Assembly: GCA_000719105.1 (NCBI GenBank) | Contig: JODX01000018.1 | Location: 62,001-126,000, forward strand | Source of the DNA: Streptomyces sclerotialus | GTDB taxonomy: Bacteria > Actinomycetota > Actinomycetes > Streptomycetales > Streptomycetaceae | Reading direction: 5' to 3' | DNA: 64,000 bases | Shown here: positions 40,360 to 48,400 of the stretch, piece after piece | How positions within the stretch are numbered: the stretch's first letter is position 1 | Layout of the letters: every line of letters begins with the position of its first letter | Translations under genes and position numbers: made by a program | The notes under the pieces: model-generated | Told to the model about the DNA's origin: nothing | The model's database searches: none | Seen by the model: only the letters and a program-made list of their open reading frames with translations

Positions 40360-42339
40360 ATGGGGGACGAGGTGCAGACCCTGAAGTACGGTTCGTGGCC
40401 CTCTCCGATCGACGCGTCGCTCGCCGCCAGGCACGACGGGCACGCCGAGTTCGTGGGCTTCGTCGGCGAGGAGGCCTGGTGGACCGAGCCGCGGCCCACC
40501 GAGGGCGGCCGGCGCACCCTGGTCCGGCGCCGGGCGGACGGCACGGAGGAGACGGTGCTGCCCGCACCGTGGAACGTGCGCAGCCGGGTGATCGAGTACG
40601 GCGGGCACCCGTGGACGGGCACCGTGCTGGACGACGGACCGCTGGTGGTGTTCGTGAACTTCGCCGACCAGCGGCTCTACCGGTACCGGCCCGGCACCGA
40701 GCCGCAGCCGCTCACGCCCGTGTCGCCGGTGGGCGGCGGGCTGCGCTGGGTGGACCCGCGGCTGCGGTCCGACCGGGACGAGGTGTGGTGCGTCCTGGAG
40801 GAGTTCACCGGCGACGGGCCCACGGACGTACGGCGCGTCCTCGCCGCGGTGCCGCTCGACGGCTCGGCGGCCGGGGACCGGGACGCCGTACGGGAGCTGA
40901 CCGGCGCCCGCCACCGCTTCCTGACCGGACCCCGGCTCTCGCCCGACGGCGGGCAGGCGGCCTGGCTGGCCTGGGACCATCCGCGGATGCCCTGGGACGG
41001 CACGGAACTGCTCGTCGCCGAGGTCACCGAGGACGGTACGTTCCGCGAGCCGCGCACGGTGGCCGGCGGCCCGGAGGAGTCCGTCGCCCAGGCCGACTGG
41101 GCCGCCGACGGCACGCTTCTGTACACCAGCGACCGCAGCGGCTGGTGGAACCTGTACGCGCGGGACCCCGACGGCCGTGAGCGGGCCCTGTGCCCGCGCG
41201 CGGAGGAGTTCGGCGGGCCGCTGTGGAAGATCGGGTGGCGCTGGTTCGCGCCGCTGGACAGCGGGCTGATCGCCGTCGTGCACGGCCGCGGCACCACCTG
41301 CCTCGGCATCCTCGACCCGGCGACCGGCGAGCTCGTCGACGCGGCCGGACCGTGGACCGAGTTCGCCCCGGCGCTCGCCGTGCACGGCACCCGCATCCTC
41401 GCCGTCGGGGCGAGCCCCCGCAGCGCGTACGAGGTCGTCGAGCTGGACGCCCGCACCGGCCACGCGCGCGTGATCGGCGCCGCCCACGACGACCCCGTCG
41501 ACCCGGCCTACTACCCCGAACCGCAGATGCGCACCTTCACCGGCCCCGACGGGCGGGAGATCCACGCGCACATCTACCCGCCGCACCGCCCCGGCCACGT
41601 GGCACCCGGCGACGAACTCCCGCCGTACGTCGTCTGGGTACACGGCGGCCCCACCAGCCGCGCGCCCCTCGTCCTCGACCTGTCCATCGCCTACTTCACC
41701 TCACGCGGCATCGGCGTCGCCGAGGTCAACTACGGCGGCTCGACCGGACACGGGCGGGAGTACCGCAACCGGCTGCGTGAGCAGTGGGGCGTCGTGGACG
41801 TCGAGGACTGCGCGGCCGTCGCGCTCGCGCTCGCCGACGAGGGCACCGCCGACCGCGGCCGGCTCGCGATCCGCGGCGGCAGCGCAGGCGGCTGGACCAC
41901 CGCCGCGTCGCTCGCCGCGACCGACGTCTACGCCTGCGGCACGATCCTCTACCCGATCCTCGACCTCACCGGCTGGGGCTCGGGGGAGACCCACGACTTC
42001 GAGTCGCAGTACCTGGAGACGCTGGTCGGGCCGCTCGCCGAGGTGCCCGGCCGGTACGCGGAGCGGTCGCCCGCCGAGCACGCCGACCGGATCACCGCTC
42101 CGTTCCTGCTGCTCCAGGGGCTCGACGACGTGATCTGCCCGCCCGCGCAGTGCGAGCGCTTCCTGGCCAGGATGGAGGGCCGTCGGGTGCCGCACGCGTA
42201 CATGGCGTTCGAGGGCGAGGGACACGGCTTCCGGCGGGCCGACACGATGGTGCGGGCACTGGAGGCCGAACTCTCCCTGTACGCACTGGCCTTCGGCCTC
42301 AACCCGCCCGGCATCCCCACACTGGAGCTCGTCAAGTGA
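40360..42339 (+). CDS. S9-family peptidase (prolyl oligopeptidase type)
   Basis: A 659-residue enzyme. An N-terminal beta-propeller (residues about 30-390, with YTSDRSGWWNLYARD) is followed by an alpha/beta-hydrolase domain. The nucleophile is in GGSAGG, the acid in LLLQGLDDVICPP and the His in GEGHGFRR. These are acylaminoacyl- or dipeptidyl-peptidases that take small peptides. ATG at 40360 has AAGGGGGGA 5 nt upstream. It overlaps the LD-carboxypeptidase gene by four bases. Confidence 0.9.
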   Translation: MGDEVQTLKYGSWPSPIDASLAARHDGHAEFVGFVGEEAWWTEPRPTEGGRRTLVRRRADGTEETVLPAPWNVRSRVIEYGGHPWTGTVLDDGPLVVFVNFADQRLYRYRPGTEPQPLTPVSPVGGGLRWVDPRLRSDRDEVWCVLEEFTGDGPTDVRRVLAAVPLDGSAAGDRDAVRELTGARHRFLTGPRLSPDGGQAAWLAWDHPRMPWDGTELLVAEVTEDGTFREPRTVAGGPEESVAQADWAADGTLLYTSDRSGWWNLYARDPDGRERALCPRAEEFGGPLWKIGWRWFAPLDSGLIAVVHGRGTTCLGILDPATGELVDAAGPWTEFAPALAVHGTRILAVGASPRSAYEVVELDARTGHARVIGAAHDDPVDPAYYPEPQMRTFTGPDGREIHAHIYPPHRPGHVAPGDELPPYVVWVHGGPTSRAPLVLDLSIAYFTSRGIGVAEVNYGGSTGHGREYRNRLREQWGVVDVEDCAAVALALADEGTADRGRLAIRGGSAGGWTTAASLAATDVYACGTILYPILDLTGWGSGETHDFESQYLETLVGPLAEVPGRYAERSPAEHADRITAPFLLLQGLDDVICPPAQCERFLARMEGRRVPHAYMAFEGEGHGFRRADTMVRALEAELSLYALAFGLNPPGIPTLELVK

Positions 42340-43280
42340 CAGCAGCAGCCCCGCTCGGCCCGCTCACCCGGCCCGCCCGGCTCGCCCCGGGGGCCCGCGT
42401 CGCCGTCGTCGCGCCCAGCGGCCCGGTCCCCGAGGAGCGGCTGAGCGCCGGGCTCGACATCCTGCGCGGCTGGGACCTCGACCCCGTCGTGGCGCCCCAT
42501 GTGCTCGACCGGCACCCGGAGTTCCCCTACCTGGCGGGCACCGACGCCGACCGGGCCGCCGATCTCCAGGCCTCCTGGTGCGACCCGGACGTCGACGCGG
42601 TGCTGTGCGCCCGCGGCGGCTACGGGGCGCAGCGGATGGTGGACCTGCTCGACTGGGACGCGATACGGGCCGCGGGCCCCAAGGTCTTCGTCGGGTTCAG
42701 CGACATCACCGCGCTGCACGAGGCGTTCGCCGTCCGGGCCGGCCTCGTGACACTGCACGGACCGATGACCGCGGGCATCGACTTCCTCAAGCACGCGCGG
42801 GCCCAGGACCACCTGCGGGCCACCCTCCTCGCACCGGAGACGGTCCGCACCATCACCTCCGGACGGGCGACGGCGCTGGTGCCCGGACGGGCCCGGGGCG
42901 TCCTGCTCGGCGGCTGTCTCAGCCTCCTCGCGGCCGAGCTGGGCACCCCGCACGCCCGGCCCTCCATGCGCGGCGGGCTGCTCTGTCTGGAGGACGTCGG
43001 CGAGGAGACGTACCGCCTGGACCGCTACCTCACCCAGCTGCTGCGCGCGGGCCGGCTCGACGGCGTGGCCGGCGTCGTGCTGGGCTCCTGGGCGGGGTGC
43101 GCCCCGTACAGCGAGGTGCGCGCCCTGTTCGCCGACCGGCTGGGCGGGCTCGGGGTGCCGGTCGCCGAGCAGTTCGGGTTCGGGCACGGAGAGGGCGCGC
43201 TGACGATCCCCTTCGGGGTGACAGCCGAACTGGACGCGCAGGAGGGCACGCTGACTCTGGACGAACCGGCGCTCGTCTGA
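42336..43280 (+). CDS. LD-carboxypeptidase (S66)
   Basis: A 314-residue S66 peptidase. The Ser-Glu-His triad is in place: Ser122 (GFSDITALH), Glu219 (CLEDVGEETYRLDR) and His284 (FGHGEGALTIPFG). The family cleaves the L-Lys/Dap-D-Ala bond in peptidoglycan tetrapeptides during recycling, or microcin C7-like compounds (MccF). GTG at 42336 overlaps the S9 stop. Its position with a D-aminopeptidase and two other peptidases suggests breakdown of cell-wall or D-residue peptides. Confidence 0.92.
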   Translation: MTAAAPLGPLTRPARLAPGARVAVVAPSGPVPEERLSAGLDILRGWDLDPVVAPHVLDRHPEFPYLAGTDADRAADLQASWCDPDVDAVLCARGGYGAQRMVDLLDWDAIRAAGPKVFVGFSDITALHEAFAVRAGLVTLHGPMTAGIDFLKHARAQDHLRATLLAPETVRTITSGRATALVPGRARGVLLGGCLSLLAAELGTPHARPSMRGGLLCLEDVGEETYRLDRYLTQLLRAGRLDGVAGVVLGSWAGCAPYSEVRALFADRLGGLGVPVAEQFGFGHGEGALTIPFGVTAELDAQEGTLTLDEPALV

Positions 43281-43462
43281 GGCAGGCCGTGTGGTCGGCT
43301 GCTGGAGGACCCGGTGAAGGCCGGCTTCCTCGCCTGCGACGGTGGCGGTGCACCGCGCACATGCCCCGCCGATCTCCCGGACTGAGCCGCCCACGACGGG
43401 GAACCCGGCAGGTCGTAAGGCATTCGCAGGGCCGCACGTAGCGACGGAAGGAGGCGGACACC

Positions 43463-43885
43463 ATGAGCCGCAGGCCGCACGATCCCGGGGCCGACCCCGA
43501 GGACGAGGGCATTCCGGACCTGCAGGACGGCACACCGGAGCAGCAGTGGTCATCGGACCCGCAGCAGGAGTCCGTACCCGGGGACGAGCCCACGGCAGCG
43601 ATGGCCCACGGCACCACCGCGAACGAGGCCCGGGAGGGCGAGTCGCTGGACGAGCGGCTCGCGGAGGAGGAGCCGGAGCCCGACCCGGCCGTTCCGCCGG
43701 GGCCGCCGGAGGAACGGGCCGGACTGCTGTACGACGAGCCGGACCCCGACCGGCCGCGTGAGCAGGACGTCTACTCCCAGGAGGGGTCGACGCACGGGCT
43801 GTCGGCGGAGGAGGACGCCGTGCGGATCCGGGACGAGGAGGACTTCGCGGACGATCAGCTGGCCTGGCGGGCGGACCGGCCCTGA
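43463..43885 (+). CDS. Small acidic DUF5709-like protein
   Basis: A 140-residue very acidic, probably disordered protein rich in Asp, Glu and Pro. The C-terminal LSAEEDAVRIRDEEDFADDQLAWRAD is the conserved part of the actinobacterial DUF5709 family. No function is known. RBS GGAAGGAGG precedes the ATG by 8 nt. It converges with the VOC gene with one base between stops. Confidence 0.8.
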   Translation: MSRRPHDPGADPEDEGIPDLQDGTPEQQWSSDPQQESVPGDEPTAAMAHGTTANEAREGESLDERLAEEEPEPDPAVPPGPPEERAGLLYDEPDPDRPREQDVYSQEGSTHGLSAEEDAVRIRDEEDFADDQLAWRADRP

Positions 43886-43886
43886 C

Positions 43887-44240
43887 TCAGGCGTCGGCCC
43901 GGCGGTCCACGTACTCGTACACCGAGCCGTCCGGGTGCATCGCGATCAGGTTGCGGCCCACCGGTGTCGCCACCGGGCCCGCGAGAACGCGGGCGCCGGA
44001 CTCGGTGAGCACCCGGTGGGCCTCGTCCACGTCATCGACGGCGATGGTCGCGGAGACCTTGCGCAGCACCTCCAGCTCGGCCTCGGGCCCGCTCATCAGG
44101 AGGAAGCAGCCGACGGCGGCCACCTGGACGCCGCCGCGTTCGAAGCGCAGCGCCCGGCTGCCGGCGAGCCGTTCGTAGAACGGGACCGTCTTCTCCAGGT
44201 CGTCGACGCAGATGCGCAGCGTGGCTCCCAGAATGTCCAT
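43887..44240 (-). CDS. VOC (glyoxalase/bleomycin-resistance fold) protein
   Basis: A 117-residue VOC-fold protein with two beta-alpha-beta-beta units (ATLRICVDDLEKTVPFYERLAG; SATIAVDDVDEAHRVLTESGARVL) and a terminal NLIAMHPDGSVYEYVDR metal-site strand. Function and substrate unknown. ATG at 44240 was chosen because the family fold starts there. Confidence 0.85.
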   Translation of the reverse strand: MDILGATLRICVDDLEKTVPFYERLAGSRALRFERGGVQVAAVGCFLLMSGPEAELEVLRKVSATIAVDDVDEAHRVLTESGARVLAGPVATPVGRNLIAMHPDGSVYEYVDRRADA

Positions 44241-44352
44241 GCCGTCGAGCGTAGTTGGGGCCGGCCGGTGAGGAGATCGTTTCCACGGGATCCACGGGGA
44301 TCTCCCCCTCCGTCTCCCCCTGTCTGCCGGCCGGCCCCGGGTCGGCCGAAGG

Positions 44353-44901
44353 TCAGCCGATGGCCTTGCGGATCGCGTCACGTGTGCGGTCGACGACGGA
44401 CGCGACCGGGCCCACCGCCAGGTTCTTCACGGCGGTGTCGGTGCCCGGGTGCGGGCGGGTCGGCGCGACGGCCTCGGCGGCCTTCACCGCGCGGGCCATG
44501 TTCTCCAGCTTCCCGCGGTCGGCCACCTGCTTGAACTGCGCGAACTCGTACTTCTCCTCCGCCTCCGCATGGGCCAGCACGTCCTTGCGCAGCTCCTTGA
44601 ACTGGGTCATGAACTGCGGCGAGTCGGTGTCCATGTCGTCGAGGCGGGACAGCACCTCCTTGGCGTTCTCCTCCTCCTGGATCCGGTCCTTGACGATCTG
44701 CTCACCGCCGTCGATGTTCTTGCGGGCGAAGGGGTGGACGACCTCTTCCTCTGCGGTCTCGTGCACCGCGAGGAGGCGGACGAGGTCCTGGAAGTGCTGC
44801 TTCCGTTCCTCGCCCTTGGCCGCCGCCACCTCGTCGAGCAGATCTCGGATCCGCGTGTGCTGCGCCTTCAGCAGCTCCACGACGTCGGTGCTCTGGGTCA
44901 T
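44353..44901 (-). CDS. Hemerythrin-domain protein
   Basis: A 182-residue protein with a hemerythrin HHE four-helix domain (residues 1-140). Visible iron ligands are His15 (KAQHTRI), His50 (LAVHETAEEE) and downstream His/Glu in LAHAEAEEKYEFAQF. It could bind O2 or NO, or act in iron and redox sensing. GGGAG lies 6 nt before ATG 44901. A perfect sigma-B-type promoter lies 60 bp upstream, so it is probably stress-induced. Confidence 0.9.
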   Translation of the reverse strand: MTQSTDVVELLKAQHTRIRDLLDEVAAAKGEERKQHFQDLVRLLAVHETAEEEVVHPFARKNIDGGEQIVKDRIQEEENAKEVLSRLDDMDTDSPQFMTQFKELRKDVLAHAEAEEKYEFAQFKQVADRGKLENMARAVKAAEAVAPTRPHPGTDTAVKNLAVGPVASVVDRTRDAIRKAIG

Positions 44902-44936
44902 CCTGGCTCCCTCTTCTCCGGCTCTGCTGTGTGTGG

Positions 44937-44960
44937 GAGTCGTACGGGCGGGGCGGGTAC
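44937..44960 (+). promoter_or_regulatory. Sigma-B-type promoter of the holin-like gene
   Basis: GAGT (44937-44940), 14 bp, GGGTAC (44955-44960) fits the streptomycete sigma-B consensus GNNT-N14-16-GGGTAY, pointing to the gene at 45026. A second GGGTAC at 45011 lacks a matching -35. Confidence 0.6.
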
Positions 44961-44981
44961 CCGGGGCGGCCGCCGTTACGC
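44957..44981 (-). promoter_or_regulatory. Sigma-B-type promoter of the hemerythrin gene
   Basis: On the minus strand GCGT (44981-44978), 15 bp, GGGTAC (44962-44957). The -10 boxes of this and the opposite promoter share one GGGTACCC palindrome. A 12-bp direct repeat GCCGTTACGCGC (44972-44983 and 44989-45000) overlaps the -35. Confidence 0.6.
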
Positions 44982-45025
44982 GCCCCGCGCCGTTACGCGC
45001 TCCCGTGCGGGGGTACCCGCGCCAC

Positions 45026-45571
45026 ATGAAGCCTCTGGACCATCTGGAACATCTGGACAGACATCTGGTCGACGAACTGGCACAGGTGGCCCGCGAGACC
45101 GTGCGCGAGGAACTGCGCGAGCAGACCCGCAAGCAGCGCCGCACGGCCGCGCTCTATGCGGCGTCCGGAGCCGTGGCCCTCTACGCGGGCGCCGCGCTGG
45201 CGCTCGGCCTCGGTCTGGTGCTCGCACTGGGGCTGCCCGACTGGGCCGCCGCGCTGATCATGGCAGCCGTGCTGGCAGCGGCCGCCTACGCGCTGCGCAG
45301 TGCGGCCCGCCCGGCCGGGTCCCGCCCTACGGCCGGAAACGTGGGCGGGGGCGTACCCGCCGAGGTCCACGGCCGGCCCGTACCGCCCGTACCCCCCACC
45401 GCGCCCGCTGTCCCCGGCGCCTCCGACGGCTCGGACGGCTCCGGTGGCGCGTCCGCGTCCGGAGTGCCCGGCGTGCCCGGTGCGCGCAAGCCCGCGTTCG
45501 GTGCCCCCGGCACGGGGACGACGCCGCCCCCGGGGCCCGCGGACCCCGAGGCGCCGCAGCACCGGGCGTAG
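45026..45571 (+). CDS. Phage-holin-superfamily membrane protein
   Basis: A 181-residue protein. Residues 1-45 are a charged helix (VDELAQVARETVREELREQTRKQRR). Two hydrophobic segments follow at about 47-90. The rest is a Pro/Gly/Ser-rich tail. This is the common actinobacterial phage-holin-family (Phage_holin_3_6-type) layout; most members are not phage lysis proteins and their role is unknown. No RBS is seen and the GGGTAC at 45011 sits 9 bp before the ATG. Confidence 0.78.
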   Translation: MKPLDHLEHLDRHLVDELAQVARETVREELREQTRKQRRTAALYAASGAVALYAGAALALGLGLVLALGLPDWAAALIMAAVLAAAAYALRSAARPAGSRPTAGNVGGGVPAEVHGRPVPPVPPTAPAVPGASDGSDGSGGASASGVPGVPGARKPAFGAPGTGTTPPPGPADPEAPQHRA

Positions 45572-45604
45572 CCGCGATCGGATCGGCGTCCATCGGTGAC
45601 AGGC

Positions 45605-45643
45605 GTCGGCCGCGGCGGGTGGGAGGCACCCGCCGCGGCCGAC
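45605..45643. terminator. Bidirectional terminator
   Basis: A perfect 17-bp stem (45605-45621 with 45627-45643), 5-nt loop, between the convergent holin-like and LLM genes. Confidence 0.85.
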
Positions 45644-45662
45644 ACCGGCATCACATCGGTGG

Positions 45663-46628
45663 TCAGCCCGTGCCCTGCCGCAGCTGCGGCAGCACCTTCG
45701 TCCGGTAGAAGTCGAAGAAGCCCCGCTGGTCGGGGCCGATCTGGTTCACGTACACGCGGTCGAAGCCGGCGTCCGCGAAGGCGGCGAGGGCCGCGACGTG
45801 TTCGTCGGAGTCGTCCCCGCACACCATCCCCTTGCGCGTCATCTGCTCGGTGACGAGCGACTGCGCCTGCTCGAAGTGGCGCGGGGTGGGCAGCACCTGT
45901 CCCAGCTCGCCGGGCAGGAGTTCGGTGTACCAGAGCCGGTGCGCCGTGCGGACGGCCTCGTCACGGTCCGGGCCGTAGCAGACCTTCAGCCCGCCGCTGA
46001 CCAGCTTCGCGCCGCCGCCTCCCTTGCGGAACCGCGTGACCAGCGACTCCTCGGGTGCCATCGTGATGTAGCCGTCCCCGACACGCGCCGCGAGCGCCGT
46101 CGCCTTGGGGCCGAACCCGGAGACGTCGATGGGAACGGGGCCGTCCGGAACCGTGTAGAGCCGGGCGTTCTCCACGGTGTAGTGGGTGCCGCGGTGGTTG
46201 ACCAGCTCGCCGGTGAAGAGGTGCCGCATCACCGCGATCGCCTCCTCCAGCATCTCGAGGCGGACGTTCGCCGGCGGCCAGTGGTCGCCCAGGATGTGCT
46301 CGTTCAGCGCCTCGCCCGAGCCCACGCCGAGCCGGAGACGGCCGCCGGTCATCACCGCGCACGTCGCCACGGCCTGTGCCAGCACCGCCGGATGGATGCG
46401 TACGGTCGGACAGGTCACCGCGGTCTGGACGGGCAGCGACACGGCCTCCGAGAGGGCTCCGATCACCGACCACACGAACGGGCTCTGCCCCTGCTCGCGG
46501 TTCCAGGGATGGTAGTGGTCGGAGATCCACAGGCAGTCGAAGCCGGCCTGCTCGGCCATCCTCGCCTGCTCGATCAGGTCGGCGGGGCCCCACTCCTCGG
46601 TAGCCAGGAAGTAGCCGTATTCGGGCAT
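45663..46628 (-). CDS. LLM-class F420-dependent oxidoreductase
   Basis: A 321-residue luciferase-like TIM barrel of the F420-dependent type (YGYFLATEEWGPADLIEQARMAEQAGFDCLWISDHYHPWN; GSGEALNEHILGDHWP; YVNQIGPDQRGFFDFY). Close families include F420-dependent glucose-6-phosphate dehydrogenase-like proteins. Substrate unknown. GGAGGTG lies 6 nt before ATG 46628. A sigma-B-like promoter is 45 bp upstream. Confidence 0.9.
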   Translation of the reverse strand: MPEYGYFLATEEWGPADLIEQARMAEQAGFDCLWISDHYHPWNREQGQSPFVWSVIGALSEAVSLPVQTAVTCPTVRIHPAVLAQAVATCAVMTGGRLRLGVGSGEALNEHILGDHWPPANVRLEMLEEAIAVMRHLFTGELVNHRGTHYTVENARLYTVPDGPVPIDVSGFGPKATALAARVGDGYITMAPEESLVTRFRKGGGGAKLVSGGLKVCYGPDRDEAVRTAHRLWYTELLPGELGQVLPTPRHFEQAQSLVTEQMTRKGMVCGDDSDEHVAALAAFADAGFDRVYVNQIGPDQRGFFDFYRTKVLPQLRQGTG

Positions 46629-46650
46629 GAGGAGCACCTCCGCGACGCTC

Positions 46651-46676
46651 GGGTCAGCCGGTCGCGACCCGGGTAA
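46651..46676 (+). promoter_or_regulatory. Sigma-B-like promoter toward the NDH-2 operon
   Basis: GGGT (46651-46654), 16 bp, GGGTAA (46671-46676); the -10 has A in place of C/T at the last position. The leader to the NDH-2 start would be about 180 nt. Confidence 0.4.
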
Positions 46677-46698
46677 CCCCCGCCCGCGCGCGCGAAAC
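46674..46698 (-). promoter_or_regulatory. Sigma-B-like promoter of the LLM gene
   Basis: On the minus strand GTTT (46698-46695), 15 bp, GGGTTA (46679-46674). The -10 deviates from GGGTAY but the -35 and spacing fit, and it sits back to back with the opposite promoter. Confidence 0.4.
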
Positions 46699-46858
46699 GC
46701 CGGGAAACCACGCGTTTGGGTGCCCTGCCCAGGGGGACGCGGAAGACCCGTACGTATGTGTGCCGTACGCGGGACACGAGTGCGTACAAACGCTGGGGTG
46801 GCACCCGTACGCGCCCCATGACCGAGACGCCGTATGCGACCCACTCCGGAGGCGAACC

Positions 46859-48400
46859 GTGAGTCGACCCCGCATCGTCATCGTCGGAGCCGGCTTCGCC
46901 GGCTACCAGACGGCCCGCACCCTCTCCCGGATGGCCAGGGACAAGGCCGAGATCATCCTGCTGAACCCGACCGACTACTTCCTTTATCTTCCGCTGCTGC
47001 CCCAGGTCTCCGCGGGCATCCTGGAACCGCGTCGTGTGACCATCGCGCTCTCGGGCCTGCGCCATGTGCGCCTGGTGCTCGGCGAGGCCGACGGGATCGA
47101 CCTGGACGACCGCACCGTGCACTACACCGGCCCCGAGGGCGAGGTCGGCACGCTGCGGTACGACCGGCTGGTGCTCGCCGCCGGCAGCGTCAACAAGCTG
47201 CTGCCCATCCCGGGCGTCGCCGAGCACGCGCACGGCTTCCGCGGCCTGCCCGAGGCGCTGTACCTGCGCGACCACGTCACCCGGCAGATCGAGCTCGCCG
47301 CCGGTGACGACGACCCCAAGGCGTGTGAGGCGCGCTGCACCTTCGTGGTGGTGGGCGCCGGTTACACCGGCACCGAGGTGGCGGCCCAGGGGCAGATGTA
47401 CACCGACGAACTGGTGCGGCAGCACCCCCTGCGGGAGGGCATGAAGCCGCGCTGGCTGCTGCTCGACATCGCCGAACGGGTCCTGCCCGAACTGGACCAG
47501 CGGCTGTCGCGCACCGCGGACGACGTGCTGCGGCAGCGGGGCGTCGAGGTGCGGATGGGCACCTCCGTGAAGGAGGCGACGCGCACCGGGGTGCTGCTGA
47601 CCGACGGCGAGTTCGTCGACACCCGCACCGTGGTGTGGTGTGTCGGCGTACGGCCCGACCCCCTCGCGGAGTCCCTCGGGCTGCCGATGGAACGCGGCCG
47701 GCTGCTCGTCGAGCCCTCGCTCCAGGTGCCCGGCCACCCCGACGTCTTCGCCGCCGGCGACGCGGCCGCCGTGCCCGACCTGGAGAACCCGGGCAAGTAC
47801 CACCCGATGACCGCCCAGCACGCCTGGCGGCAGGGCAAGGTGGCGGGGCACAACGTGGCCGCCTCGCTCGGCGTCGGCACCCGCCGTCCCTACCGCCACA
47901 AGGACATGGGCTTCGTCGTCGACCTGGGCGGGGTGAAGGCCGCCGCGAATCCGCTCGGTGTGCATCTGTCCGGTCCTGTGGCGGGCGCGGTCACCCGCGG
48001 CTACCACCTCGCCGCGATGCCCGGCAACCGCATCCGCGTGGCCGCCGACTGGGCGCTGGACGCCGTACTGCCGCGGCAGGGCGTGCAGTTGGGGCTCGTA
48101 CGGTCCTGGTCCGTGCCGCTGGACACCTCCTCACCGGAGGTGGCGCGGGTGCCGGGCGGACCGGAGAAGCCGCAGGACGGCGGGAAGCCGCAGGGCGGTG
48201 GTGAGGCGCAGACCGGCGGCGGCGCGACACCGCAGCGGGAGCCCGCCAAGCCCGGGCCGGCGGAGATACCCGGGAACGCAGGGGACGCCGGGGGCACCGG
48301 GGGCACCGGAGACAAGCCAGGACCGGTCAAGGTGACGGACCCCGGACCGGAGGAGGACCGGAAGCCGGACACGAAGCCGGACACGAAGGAGGGTGCATGA
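46859..48400 (+). CDS. NAD(P)/FAD-dependent oxidoreductase, type II NADH dehydrogenase-like
   Basis: A 513-residue flavoprotein. FAD and NAD dinucleotide sites are IVIVGAGFAGYQTARTL (residues 5-21) and FVVVGAGYTGTEVAAQ (about 160), with DVFAAGDAAAVPD near residue 300. This fits monotopic NDH-2 enzymes that pass electrons from NADH to menaquinone without pumping protons. The last 95 residues are a disordered Gly/Pro/Lys tail with no match. GTG at 46859 has GGAGG 6 nt upstream. The stop overlaps the transketolase start. Confidence 0.88.
   Translation: MSRPRIVIVGAGFAGYQTARTLSRMARDKAEIILLNPTDYFLYLPLLPQVSAGILEPRRVTIALSGLRHVRLVLGEADGIDLDDRTVHYTGPEGEVGTLRYDRLVLAAGSVNKLLPIPGVAEHAHGFRGLPEALYLRDHVTRQIELAAGDDDPKACEARCTFVVVGAGYTGTEVAAQGQMYTDELVRQHPLREGMKPRWLLLDIAERVLPELDQRLSRTADDVLRQRGVEVRMGTSVKEATRTGVLLTDGEFVDTRTVVWCVGVRPDPLAESLGLPMERGRLLVEPSLQVPGHPDVFAAGDAAAVPDLENPGKYHPMTAQHAWRQGKVAGHNVAASLGVGTRRPYRHKDMGFVVDLGGVKAAANPLGVHLSGPVAGAVTRGYHLAAMPGNRIRVAADWALDAVLPRQGVQLGLVRSWSVPLDTSSPEVARVPGGPEKPQDGGKPQGGGEAQTGGGATPQREPAKPGPAEIPGNAGDAGGTGGTGDKPGPVKVTDPGPEEDRKPDTKPDTKEGA

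Noticed and set aside
45026-45571. Prophage remnant suggested by the holin-family gene
   Set aside because: No other phage gene, att site or integrase nearby; this family is chromosomal in most actinobacteria.
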